Source: a virus. Taken from it: DNA of 40,293 nucleotides. Positions 1 to 7,302 of this stretch are shown here, in pieces; the stretch's first letter is position 1, and each line of letters starts with the position of its first letter. Under the pieces are notes generated by a model. It was given only the letters and a program-made list of their open reading frames with translations. It did not search any database and was not told the DNA's origin. Location of the stretch: IMG/VR virus record IMGVR_UViG_3300032282_001107, positions 1 through 40,293 of that record. One strand, written 5' to 3'. Position numbers and translations under genes: made by a program.

Positions 1-52
1 CAGTACCGTTCCAAGTGTTGGCGGTTGCGGCAACCCAATATCGGTTTGCCAT
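1..52 (-). CDS. Partial structural protein, N-terminus only
   Basis: Only the first 17 codons lie in the window; the gene runs off the left edge. The peptide starts MANRYWVAATANTWNGT. Phage virion proteins, often tail-fibre-like or minor tail proteins, commonly begin with a similar M-A-N/D-R-Y-W-V motif followed by a TW or NW pair. The ATG follows the stop of the upstream gene by two bases and has a GAGGGG ribosome site five bases upstream, so the start is well supported. Function beyond a virion role cannot be judged from this fragment. Confidence 0.6.
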   Translation of the reverse strand, partial: MANRYWVAATANTWNGT

Positions 53-54
53 CG

Positions 55-294
55 TTACCCCTCAACAACATACGTTGACAGGAACGTCACTGCTTCCTGA
101 CTGGTCGGATTATCAACAGGAATCAGATCGCTTGGAATTTGACACGAATAGATTCCGCCATCAACTCCCGAATATACGGTCGTCACCGACTCACCATCGG
201 TACTGAGGGTCACCTCTTGGATAACAATTTCCTGAGGAATGACTTCCAAAGGAACATCGGGCTCAACGATTACATCTTGCGGCTGATCAAGCAT
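55..294 (-). CDS. Small acidic protein in structural operon (79 aa)
   Basis: The protein begins MLDQPQDVIVEPDVPLEVIP and is rich in V, E, D and P, with no recognised domain. A longer reading frame extends upstream into the preceding gene, but the start at 294 is preferred: it lies one base after that gene's stop codon and has a GGGAG ribosome site at correct spacing. It sits between a repetitive virion protein and a probable tail protein in the late operon, so a small virion or assembly role is likely. This is inference from position only. Confidence 0.6.
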   Translation of the reverse strand: MLDQPQDVIVEPDVPLEVIPQEIVIQEVTLSTDGESVTTVYSGVDGGIYSCQIPSDLIPVDNPTSQEAVTFLSTYVVEG

Positions 295-295
295 C

Positions 296-1288
296 CTAGA
301 CTCCCGTATATCCGACAGCAGTAATGTAGATAGTGGTTGCGGCGGTACCGCATGCAAAGTACAAAGCCGTATTAGCCGTAGTGGCAATCGGAACTGGCAA
401 AGTAATGTTTGATCCACCAAGAGCAGGAGCCAATGTGGTCAGCAGGGTTGAGCCGCCGCTTCCATCCTTCAGCGTAATCAACGAGGTTGCGGTACCAGTA
501 TTAGCAATAGAAATAGACGTAATGTAATTCTTGAGTCCAGAGCCAGCCGCCGCAATTACCGAAGTGTCGGAAGTGCCTGTTGCCGAAGAAGAACCCCTGA
601 CCGCGGTCGCGGTAGAAGGCGTAGAAGTAACAGTAAGCGCCGTACCGCTAGCAATACCCTGCACGGTAATAACATCCGCGCTTGCGGTGCCAGCGGTACC
701 AAGCGCAGGCTGCTTTACGGCAGTAGCAAATCCAGTGATCGCCGCGGGCGGCGTCAACGTGGTCACTTGAGAGGCAGTCAACACCACAGGAACGCTGTCA
801 GCAGCAAGTGCCTGCCCAAGAGCAGGCACCTTGCCGTCGATGCTAGACAGCGAACTGTTCCCAGTCGTCTGCGCAGCAGACGTAGCCGCGCCCGTAGGAA
901 GCGGTAGGGCAGCCGCAGACACAGGTTGCGTCACTCCCGACCCATCAACCGTCACCGTGCCCGCTACGGACGACACAGCCACCGTACCGTCCACCGTGAC
1001 AGCACCCGCCCCGTCCGTGATCGTCACCGTGCCTGACACGGGGACGGGCGTGGCCCGCAACTGAGTGTCCGTGAGCGGTCCAGAGACCGTCACGGTGCCC
1101 TGCACGCGAGTCACATCAACATCTAGACCATGAGTGGCATCGCCACCAATAGCACCAGTCCCATCAAGGGTACCGTCTACCAATTTGACGCGCTGGTAAT
1201 GAATGCCAGCAATGTCGTCGGTAGCAATAGTCGTTGCCGAGGGTACAGTTGCTGGAGTACCAGACTGGGTAGTAAGATTATCGGCCAC
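296..1288 (-). CDS. Repetitive virion structural protein (330 aa)
   Basis: Low-complexity protein rich in T, V, A, S and G. Residues about 55-120 carry repeated beta-strand units of the type G-T-V-T-V-x-G. They are followed by a segment with LPTGAATSAAQTTGNSSL and SSIDGKVPAL, a pattern common in phage virion proteins. The C-terminal 100 residues look like a small beta-sandwich. The start is GTG, sharing a base with the upstream stop (TAGTG), with GGAG upstream. Probably a surface, decoration or fibre protein; family not identified. Confidence 0.7.
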   Translation of the reverse strand: MADNLTTQSGTPATVPSATTIATDDIAGIHYQRVKLVDGTLDGTGAIGGDATHGLDVDVTRVQGTVTVSGPLTDTQLRATPVPVSGTVTITDGAGAVTVDGTVAVSSVAGTVTVDGSGVTQPVSAAALPLPTGAATSAAQTTGNSSLSSIDGKVPALGQALAADSVPVVLTASQVTTLTPPAAITGFATAVKQPALGTAGTASADVITVQGIASGTALTVTSTPSTATAVRGSSSATGTSDTSVIAAAGSGLKNYITSISIANTGTATSLITLKDGSGGSTLLTTLAPALGGSNITLPVPIATTANTALYFACGTAATTIYITAVGYTGV

Positions 1289-1560
1289 TAGGTGTACGTC
1301 TCCGTGAGTCGGTCATCCCACACGGCGGTTCCGTAGTCGGTCCATGTGGTCGTTGTCGGGTTGCCGCCAGCGTCTAGCGCAATCTTCTTGATAGTCCACG
1401 ACGCCGCCGAGGTGACCGTGCCCCTAGGCGCGGCTCCTACGTAGATGGCGGTCGTCGTGAAGTCGTATGCGCGCTTAGTGCGCTCATCCTTAGGGCTGTA
1501 CTGTCCCCCGCCAACATCCTCATACTCCAGAACTCTGACAAGATCGCGAGGTTCGGTCAT
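1288..1560 (-). CDS. Small structural-operon protein (90 aa)
   Basis: Begins MTEPRDLVRVLEYEDVGGGQ and ends with a segment ASWTIKKIALDAGGNPT then WTDYGTAVWDDR. This last pattern recurs in small phage proteins encoded next to virion beta-repeat proteins. The start overlaps the upstream stop (ATGA). It is encoded directly before the 330-residue virion protein, and a shared role in the virion is plausible. No enzyme motif is seen. Confidence 0.65.
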   Translation of the reverse strand: MTEPRDLVRVLEYEDVGGGQYSPKDERTKRAYDFTTTAIYVGAAPRGTVTSAASWTIKKIALDAGGNPTTTTWTDYGTAVWDDRLTETYT

Positions 1561-1769
1561 GATGGATACTGAGCCACAGCATCACGAGTGGCCAAAGACT
1601 TGCCGTCAGCACTCAACGGCAATTTCTGGGGCTCACCCTGTTTGGGCATGTGAATATGGATCTGGATCCCGTTAGGCAGATTTACAGTCTGCTTGCCGTC
1701 CTCGTCATCCTTGAGACGCTTCCTGCGGAGTTCCAACCACTTCTTGAGGTCTTCGGCGTTCAACGGCAT
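1557..1769 (-). CDS. Small charged protein after portal (70 aa)
   Basis: The N-terminal 25 residues are highly charged and probably helical (EDLKKWLELRRKRLKDDEDG), followed by a short beta-like stretch. The start shares a base with the portal stop (TAATG), so translation is coupled to the portal. No family recognised. Position suggests a small head or assembly factor. Confidence 0.6.
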   Translation of the reverse strand: MPLNAEDLKKWLELRRKRLKDDEDGKQTVNLPNGIQIHIHMPKQGEPQKLPLSADGKSLATRDAVAQYPS

Positions 1770-3709
1770 TACGGCATCCCCATCGGCGGCGGGACAGCGC
1801 CCGCCTGTAGGGCGGACATCTGGCCCGCCATTTGGTCAGAAGGAGCAGGTTCCGCCCCCGACGCGCCACCGTCCGAAGGCTGGGGCGCAGGAGGCATAGC
1901 GCCATCGGGGGAAGCAAGATCCCCCCCATCTTCGGGAGGCATCATCGGGGGCGGAGCCATAATGAAGCGTTCGGGGTTCTTGATGCCGAACCCTTCGCGC
2001 AGAACATGCGTAGCCAGAACCGCAGGATCAATGACCTGACCCACAAACGGAGCCATAGTGTTCATGAGTGCCACAGCCTGCTGACGACGGAATGTTTCGT
2101 TCTGAGGTTGAGTTGAACCCGCCTCAACCTCAAAGTCAAACTGACCTTCAATATCCTCGCGGTTGTAGGGCACCCACACTTCCGTACCCTGCTCATTGGA
2201 AATACGAGCCACCTGCGGGGCGGTCATGAACTGTTGAGCCAACTGAACCAACCGCTCCGAAACCTCAGCAATGAAATGTTCGATGCGAGCCAACTTGTCA
2301 GCCGCACGCGCATTTGCAGCATCCTGAATAATTGACGCCTCGGTGGCAGTACGCCGCACCTCGGGCAACGCACCACGCATGTACTCGTTGACGCCCGTCA
2401 CCCTATCGATGTCGGACTCAATAATCTCCGAGTGGTTTGCATAGAACTGGGCGTTGGCGCCATTGTTCGGGACAGGCGCAATCACATCGTTGAACGGTGT
2501 GTCGTCAAGCACGGGCACCAGACCGTTGGTGGTGGTGTTTGTCAACGCATCCAGACCGTCCACCCCAAGCGCATCCTTGCGGATCATGTACTTAGGAATG
2601 TCCAACTGGCGGGCCAATACCATCGCAGAACGGGTATGGTTCAACTCGTTCTGGAGCGGCTCAATCGCTTCGATCTCGCCAATGGTGTAAAACTGGTCGG
2701 GGACCTCATAGTTGCGGAGCATCACAAACGGATGTCCGTACGCATACGGGAAGGGCGTTGGCTTCACCAAGAAGCCAACGTCCTTCTGCTGATCAGCAAA
2801 GATGCACATCTCTTCTTTGATGAGGTCGTAGAACTCCCAAACCGTGACCCGACCATGATCGTCGGGAATGTTTGATTTAGAGTCCTCGTTGAACCACTTG
2901 AGCGAACCATCCGCCGACAACTTGCGTCGGGCACCCGCGGAGAACCGCTCGTCCTTCTTCGCAACATCTAGCGGCAGCACAATACGCTGGGCAATCCACT
3001 GCGCATCCTTGATGCTTGTTGCCTCTGGATCGACGTACAGATCAAACGGGGATACGCGTTCAAAGAACGGCTTGTCCTCCAGCGTCTCGGCAACAGCGTC
3101 GGGGACCGACGAAGCCACATCGGAAGGCTGGGGGAGATCGTTGACCAAGTCGGGGTATTCTTCGCCGAACTGGTCAGTCTGGCCGACCTGTTCGTCCAGC
3201 ATCTCGGCCTGCTCTTCTTCGGAGAGCGGGCGGATCTCTTCCTTGTAACGCCACCCAACCTTACCCCACCCATGCCCGTAGATGAGAAAATCCTGCACTA
3301 CTCGGCGATGCTCTTCAAGAAAGTCAAAGTGCCGCCACCAGTAGTTAGCGATGGCCTCCACAATCGCCGCCTTGTTTTGCTGGTCTATATCTTCACTCTG
3401 AGACTTGACCGTGATCTTCGGGTAGTTGACCGCCACGGATGGGGCAATCACGTTGATCGTGGAGAACGCAATGGCTACCGCGATGCGGTCGTCAGGCGAG
3501 TAAAACTGGAACGGCTTGAGGCGATAAATATCCCGCAGGCGCTTCCATGTGTCGTCGTACTTCTCTTCCTCGCGCCACCGCTTGGCGGTGGTGATGCGGT
3601 CGCGATTGCGGCGCAACCGCGCCGCGTGCGATTCGGATCCCTTGGTGGGGGTGTCCTGTGGGTTGCCCCACGTTGCGTATTCGTTCTGACTTGGATTCAG
3701 ACCCGCCAT
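1769..3709 (-). CDS. Portal protein
   Basis: Large portal-type protein of 646 residues that would form the dodecameric ring at the packaging vertex of the capsid. The N-terminal part has the helical clip and wing character of long portals (segments DRITTAKRWREEEKYDDTW and YWWRHFDFLEEHRRVVQDFL). A central segment RSAMVLARQLDIPKYMIRK and TGVNEYMRGALPEVRRTATE matches the stem and crown region. The C-terminus is P, M, G and A-rich. Immediate downstream position of terminase and linker supports the call. The ATG at 3709 shares a base with the upstream stop (TAATG), a coupling used throughout this operon; an ATG at 3718 is an alternative. Confidence 0.85.
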   Translation of the reverse strand: MAGLNPSQNEYATWGNPQDTPTKGSESHAARLRRNRDRITTAKRWREEEKYDDTWKRLRDIYRLKPFQFYSPDDRIAVAIAFSTINVIAPSVAVNYPKITVKSQSEDIDQQNKAAIVEAIANYWWRHFDFLEEHRRVVQDFLIYGHGWGKVGWRYKEEIRPLSEEEQAEMLDEQVGQTDQFGEEYPDLVNDLPQPSDVASSVPDAVAETLEDKPFFERVSPFDLYVDPEATSIKDAQWIAQRIVLPLDVAKKDERFSAGARRKLSADGSLKWFNEDSKSNIPDDHGRVTVWEFYDLIKEEMCIFADQQKDVGFLVKPTPFPYAYGHPFVMLRNYEVPDQFYTIGEIEAIEPLQNELNHTRSAMVLARQLDIPKYMIRKDALGVDGLDALTNTTTNGLVPVLDDTPFNDVIAPVPNNGANAQFYANHSEIIESDIDRVTGVNEYMRGALPEVRRTATEASIIQDAANARAADKLARIEHFIAEVSERLVQLAQQFMTAPQVARISNEQGTEVWVPYNREDIEGQFDFEVEAGSTQPQNETFRRQQAVALMNTMAPFVGQVIDPAVLATHVLREGFGIKNPERFIMAPPPMMPPEDGGDLASPDGAMPPAPQPSDGGASGAEPAPSDQMAGQMSALQAGAVPPPMGMP

Positions 3710-4005
3710 TAGACCCATCGCTCCCCGACAGGTTCAGCCTTGACCCCGTCACGCTCGCATATTGCTTCCTGCTCTCGTTGACGCTCCCTGATGGTCGGGC
3801 CATGAAAGTCTTCACGGCCATAGGCGTACGTCAAGCCCACGGTCTCAATCTTGCACGCAAAGCAGCCCTCCATCAGGGAGGGATGCTGCTGCGCATGGAT
3901 AGCATCCTCGCAACGGGCGCATAGGCCCACTTCGCCGATACCTTCTCTGTGAATGCAAGTGTCCATTGCGTAATAGGACCACTTGTCCCCTAGATCATAG
4001 AACAC
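3709..4005 (-). CDS. Zinc-binding terminase-portal linker protein (98 aa)
   Basis: Small Cys- and His-rich protein with CIHREG, CARC and CFACK motifs, probably one or two zinc sites. The C-terminal segment REDFHGPTIRERQRE ending VGERWV is a pattern I associate with small proteins encoded beside terminase and portal in actinobacteriophages and environmental relatives; their function is unknown. GTG start, overlapping the terminase end by 11 bases, with GGGAGG eight bases upstream. An ATG at 3966 would give a shorter product but lacks a ribosome site. Confidence 0.7.
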   Translation of the reverse strand: MFYDLGDKWSYYAMDTCIHREGIGEVGLCARCEDAIHAQQHPSLMEGCFACKIETVGLTYAYGREDFHGPTIRERQREQEAICERDGVKAEPVGERWV

Positions 4006-5611
4006 TGGCTCTGCCTCCCACGTTGACTGCCCCCAGCGGTTGCTTGGGGTTTGATGATGCCTCTTTCAAAATTCTGTTCTTGAAGTAGTCGAATGTACCA
4101 TATACTTCGGTGGGCGGCGAGTACTCGGGCGCCTTGGCAAACCGCAGCATCTGGATTGCAATAGCCAGAGCCACCACACGATCATCAAACGGAGATCCCC
4201 CCATCCGACCACGCTCATCTCGCACATACGTCAACATCTCGCCCACCGTGGCTTTATCGTGGATCGTGAAACCCTGACGTATCGCCATACCCAACTCATC
4301 GATCATGAGCGGCTTGCTGGCTTTTGTGGTCAGCCAGCCGATCTTGGTCTGGAGCGACTGGTGCTTGGTCTTCCCATCCAGTTCACGCCTGATGTAAATC
4401 TTCGGGTAGTTCAAACGCTGTAACGCCTTGTTCGTGGTTAGACCATGGTTGTTGACCTCCACCGCAACCAGCGCGGTGTTGTACCGCCAACCGATCTTTG
4501 CGACCTCCTCCGCAAACAGGTCAGGGTCGATGTGGCCATGCCACTCGGCCACCTGCTCGCCCGTCTGCATGCATACAACCTGCACGCATGAGTAGTCACC
4601 GTGTTCCAAGCCTTCTGCAACGTCAGCGCCCAGCACATACGAATGGTCGATCTTCGGAGGAGACCACTCCATGTACGAGGTCTGGCTAGACATCTCCAAA
4701 AACGTTGGCGAGCGCAGAGTGCCCTGTACCTCGGTCTCCAAGTATCCGTATGCTGGATCCGTGGTCTCCAACGCGCGCAGCGCGTCAACATCGAACACAG
4801 GGTTACCTGACCTGATGAACGCTTCTTCAGGATTTTCGGGGTACTCCTGCGCCAACTGCCACGGCAGCATATTGGCTTTCTTGACATCATACCAATCATC
4901 ATCACGGTCGGTGTTAGCATTCCACGGGTAGAACAAGTGTTTGAACCCACTGTTTCCCGACACAGCCCTGTTCCAGAACGTATGAAAGAAGTTACCAGCA
5001 CCGTCAGCAGTGCTCAACCCGATGACACGGCCACCAACGTCGGTAACGGGCTCAATCGACGCCCACGCTTCTTCGGCATTCTCAAAGAAGGCCCACTCGT
5101 CCACAATGATCAACGACACCGCTGAACCACGAGCAGGGTCTTCCTTAGACGGCATGGACTCAATACCCGAACCGTTATCAAACGTCATCTTCATAACGTT
5201 CTTGTCCAGTCGATGTCCAATCGACTCATGTTCCTTCAACCATTCAGGCAGGCGTTTCCATGCGTAGTCCGCCTTGGCCAACAACTTCTGGGCCTCGCGC
5301 TCGTTGCGCGAGAGCATCACGATCACGTTGTCGGGCCAGAACATGCCCAACCACAGACAGTAGGCGGCAAACAGCGTAGAGTACCCGATCTGTCGGGCCT
5401 TCAGGATAATCACATACCGTTCATCCACCACGGTCTTGAGGGTCTCCAACTGTGCTTCCCGCAGAGGAAACAACATAGCACCGTGTTCAGGGTGCTGGAT
5501 GTATACCAACTCGGACAAGAATCTGACGCACGCGTCAAAGTCCTTCGGACTTTTGCCCCGCCAACGGCGGAACTTGGCCTCTTGGATAATCTCGGTCTTG
5601 GAGAAACGCAT
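3995..5611 (-). CDS. terL: Terminase large subunit
   Basis: DNA-packaging motor of 538 residues with ATPase and nuclease domains. The ATPase has a terminase-type Walker A (KARQIGYST, about residues 71-79) and Walker B with catalytic Glu (IIVDEW, about 168-173). The RNase H-like nuclease shows acidic positions in GADVAEG (about 330), AVEVNNHG (about 385) and FDDR (about 476). The upstream TTG at 5614 is less likely than ATG at 5611, which shares a base with the small-subunit stop (TGATG). It works with the portal and small subunit to fill the prohead. Confidence 0.95.
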   Translation of the reverse strand: MRFSKTEIIQEAKFRRWRGKSPKDFDACVRFLSELVYIQHPEHGAMLFPLREAQLETLKTVVDERYVIILKARQIGYSTLFAAYCLWLGMFWPDNVIVMLSRNEREAQKLLAKADYAWKRLPEWLKEHESIGHRLDKNVMKMTFDNGSGIESMPSKEDPARGSAVSLIIVDEWAFFENAEEAWASIEPVTDVGGRVIGLSTADGAGNFFHTFWNRAVSGNSGFKHLFYPWNANTDRDDDWYDVKKANMLPWQLAQEYPENPEEAFIRSGNPVFDVDALRALETTDPAYGYLETEVQGTLRSPTFLEMSSQTSYMEWSPPKIDHSYVLGADVAEGLEHGDYSCVQVVCMQTGEQVAEWHGHIDPDLFAEEVAKIGWRYNTALVAVEVNNHGLTTNKALQRLNYPKIYIRRELDGKTKHQSLQTKIGWLTTKASKPLMIDELGMAIRQGFTIHDKATVGEMLTYVRDERGRMGGSPFDDRVVALAIAIQMLRFAKAPEYSPPTEVYGTFDYFKNRILKEASSNPKQPLGAVNVGGRASVL

Positions 5612-6033
5612 CAATCCTCGCGAAGTACGGGCATGATTGCTTCCAGTTCTGCTGCGAGATCGGCATCGGAGAGACTGCCCACACGGGCATCTTCGATGAC
5701 GACTCGCTTCGGCTGGAGACGATCAACGTACTGAAGGTACAGGCTTGCCGCCTTGGTGTCGCCCGTCTTGGCCGCACGGTGCAGGGCATCCACGACATCC
5801 TGAATGCGGTCGGGACTGATGTTGAGTTCGGCAAGGCGCTGCTCGTACGCCTGCTTGAACGCTCGGTCGTTCTGCCAGCGATGGATGGTGGTCTCGGCGA
5901 CGCCGTTGTCTGCGGCCCATGCCTTCTTGGACCCCTTGCGCTCTGGGTCGCACAACCACTCAATGTAGTCGCGCTGCTTTGCAGAGAGAATGTCCCCGCG
6001 TTCTTTCATCCGATTGATCGACTCGTGTGCCAC
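5611..6033 (-). CDS. terS: Terminase small subunit
   Basis: Protein of 140 residues with an N-terminal helix-turn-helix (about residues 36-55, AWAADNGVAETTIHRWQNDR) and a helical C-terminal half suited to oligomerisation. It would recognise the packaging site and load TerL. The start is GTG with an excellent GGAGGAGG ribosome site seven bases upstream. It is the first gene of the leftward late block and is divergent from the early module, so its promoter should lie in the 6034-6080 region that holds a strong palindrome. Confidence 0.85.
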   Translation of the reverse strand: MAHESINRMKERGDILSAKQRDYIEWLCDPERKGSKKAWAADNGVAETTIHRWQNDRAFKQAYEQRLAELNISPDRIQDVVDALHRAAKTGDTKAASLYLQYVDRLQPKRVVIEDARVGSLSDADLAAELEAIMPVLRED

Positions 6034-6054
6034 TGTGGCCTCCTCCTGTCACTA

Positions 6055-6076
6055 ACAGGGGACAGTTGTCCCCTGT
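6055..6076. promoter_or_regulatory. 22-base palindrome, candidate operator
   Basis: Perfect 10-bp inverted repeat, arms ACAGGGGACA and TGTCCCCTGT separated by GT. It lies between the divergent starts of terS (6033, minus) and the 60-residue gene (6081, plus). A shorter copy of the same core, GGGACA-2 bases-TGTCCC, lies at 39027-39040 upstream of the scaffold gene. A dimeric regulator site is the simplest reading; an RNA hairpin is also possible. Confidence 0.55.
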
Positions 6077-6080
6077 AGAC

Positions 6081-6263
6081 ATGGAAACCGTACTCTGTCC
6101 CGTCTGCGCCCGCACCAACCAGCCCCGTTACGATGCTGGATCCGACTGGTGCATTGACTGCACCGACGAGATTCTTGGTGAACAAGCAAAGATGATGCTT
6201 GACAGTAAGCAAGAACGAGAGTATATTGATGGGACCAAGCCGCTACGCTTGGTAGAGCAGTAA
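6081..6263 (+). CDS. Small zinc-ribbon-like protein (60 aa)
   Basis: Begins METVLCPVCARTNQ and contains a second pair CIDC about 18 residues on, so it has two CxxC knuckles typical of a small zinc ribbon. The rest is charged and helical. The ATG is close to the palindrome at 6055-6076, so its expression may be directly controlled there. No strong ribosome site is seen, which lowers confidence. Function unknown. Confidence 0.55.
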   Translation: METVLCPVCARTNQPRYDAGSDWCIDCTDEILGEQAKMMLDSKQEREYIDGTKPLRLVEQ

Positions 6264-6290
6264 GAGATCCTCGTAAAAGCGGGATTAGCG

Positions 6291-6348
6291 CCCAGCCGCT
6301 AGGACTGGGTTCAGGCAAAGCCTGAGGAAGCCGAGGGATGAGACCCTC
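6291..6348 (+). other. Three adjacent hairpins, possible structured RNA
   Basis: Arms CCCAG/CTGGG (6291-6309), TCAGGC/GCCTGA with AAA loop (6311-6325) and GAGGG/CCCTC (6333-6348) lie almost end to end just after the 60-residue gene. No known RNA family was recognised. It could be a leader or small RNA. Confidence 0.3.
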
Positions 6349-6432
6349 CGCAAGGCGCTCGCACAATGTAGAGACTCGGTCCATGTGCCTTCCAAAGCCC
6401 TCTACCTCAGTCATGCCCAAAAGAAAGACAGC

Positions 6433-6456
6433 AGGGGCGTCCCTAAAGACGCCCCT
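6433..6456 (+). terminator. GC hairpin, possible terminator
   Basis: Nine-bp perfect stem AGGGGCGTC / GACGCCCCT with a six-base loop. No T-tract follows. It could end transcripts from the 60-residue gene or be part of the origin-like region. Confidence 0.35.
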
Positions 6457-6484
6457 AGGGCTGGAAGACACAGTCCCCCCTGCC

Positions 6485-6493
6485 TGTGGATAA
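6485..6493 (-). other. Perfect DnaA box
   Basis: TGTGGATAA on the plus strand is the exact complement of the consensus TTATCCACA. It is the only exact match I noticed in the window. It lies about 40 bases before an AT-rich stretch and C-tracts, as expected for an origin that uses host DnaA. Confidence 0.5.
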
Positions 6494-6581
6494 GGTCCCC
6501 CGCAACCACACAAATTGCGGCTACCTCCTTATATACACACATATAGGGTATCCCCCCTCCCCCCCCTGCCCCCCCTAGGGG

Positions 6582-6595
6582 CTGCCAAGGTCAAG
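6582..6595 (+). repeat. 14-mer direct repeat, copy 1
   Basis: CTGCCAAGGTCAAG, repeated exactly at 6725-6738. Partial copies sharing CCTGCC occur near 6565, 6615, 6639 and 6741. Iteron-like, in the noncoding control region. Confidence 0.5.
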
Positions 6596-6670
6596 CCCAT
6601 GGGTGCCAGTACTCCCTGCCAAACCAGCAGGTCGCATGCCCTGCCAGACGGCCACGAAGAGAGAGAGGAT

Positions 6671-6687
6671 GGTAGCGGAACGCTACC
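6671..6687 (+). other. 7-bp hairpin
   Basis: Stem GGTAGCG / CGCTACC with a GAA loop, between the two copies of the 14-mer repeat. Role unknown. Confidence 0.3.
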
Positions 6688-6724
6688 CAGCCCAAGCCTA
6701 TCGTCACCCGTCGGTCACTCTAGC

Positions 6725-6738
6725 CTGCCAAGGTCAAG
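6725..6738 (+). repeat. 14-mer direct repeat, copy 2
   Basis: Exact second copy of the element at 6582-6595, 143 bases further on. Confidence 0.5.
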
Positions 6739-6783
6739 GGCCTGCCGCCTTGCCGCACTGTTCAACACAGCGGGTTACAGTCA

Positions 6784-6813
6784 GCGCCACTCGCTACGCT
6801 TCGTGAGCGGCGC
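6784..6813 (+). repeat. Hairpin repeat element before a gene, copy 1
   Basis: Outer arms GCGCC / GGCGC enclose ACTCGCT-n-CGCTTCGTGAGCG. It is followed by CAGAAAGGTCAAG. The same core and the same following sequence recur at 7812-7862, in front of a different gene, so this is a duplicated intergenic element. Confidence 0.5.
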
Positions 6814-6864
6814 TTCCTGTTTGATCAGAAAGGTCAAGGGCAGCCGCTCCAGAAGGAGCCCGTC

Positions 6865-7224
6865 ATGAACGGCAACCCGCACATCTGTACCCACTGCCAG
6901 CAGCCTGCCATCGTGGATGGCGAGGTCCAGTTCGACACCATCCTCGTCGGCGAGCGCGACGGCGTGCTCCAGTACTCCTGCGAGCCCTGCGACCAGCGCT
7001 ACCTCCACGCTCGGGACGTTGACATGCCCCACCTCCCCCACTTTGAGTGGACCCGCGCCTGCGAACTCATCACCGAGGGCGCCGAGGTTCGCCTCACCGA
7101 CCGTGAGATGGAGTTCATCCGCACCCTGCTCATCGGCGTGGCTGCCGACCTCACCCTCACGGCTCGTACCGCTGCGATGGTGGAGACCCTCATCGGGGTT
7201 ATCGACGACGCTCTCCCGTACTAG
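6865..7224 (+). CDS. Zinc-knuckle early protein (119 aa)
   Basis: First gene of the long early block. N-terminal CTHC and CEPC pairs about 30 residues apart suggest a zinc-binding fold. The C-terminal half is helical (REMEFIRTLLIGVAADLTLTARTAAMVETLIG). Start supported by AGAAGGAG upstream. It has no recognised family. It is followed eleven bases later by a strong GC hairpin, so it may be expressed as its own unit. Confidence 0.7.
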   Translation: MNGNPHICTHCQQPAIVDGEVQFDTILVGERDGVLQYSCEPCDQRYLHARDVDMPHLPHFEWTRACELITEGAEVRLTDREMEFIRTLLIGVAADLTLTARTAAMVETLIGVIDDALPY

Positions 7225-7234
7225 CGCTCCCTCA

Positions 7235-7260
7235 GGGGGCCAGCCGAAAGGCTGGCCCCC
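7235..7260 (+). terminator. Strong hairpin with GAAA loop
   Basis: Perfect 11-bp stem GGGGGCCAGCC / GGCTGGCCCCC with a GNRA tetraloop, just after the preceding stop. No T-run follows. A near-identical hairpin follows the gene at 7868-8002. Confidence 0.6.
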
Positions 7261-7302
7261 TCGCTGCGCGGCAACAACCATCCCCTAACGGAAGGCACAG
7301 CC

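Larger units (their letters stand above)
6264..6864. other. Noncoding control region, candidate replication origin
   Basis: About 600 bases with no convincing gene. In order it holds three adjacent small hairpins (6291-6348), a 9-bp hairpin (6433-6456), a perfect DnaA box (6485-6493), an AT-rich stretch (6531-6546), long C-tracts (6552-6575: six, eight and seven Cs), a 14-mer direct repeat (6582-6595 and 6725-6738) with further CCTGCC copies, a 7-bp hairpin (6671-6687) and a hairpin at 6784-6813. The set resembles a replication origin combined with early transcription control; this is inference. Confidence 0.45.
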
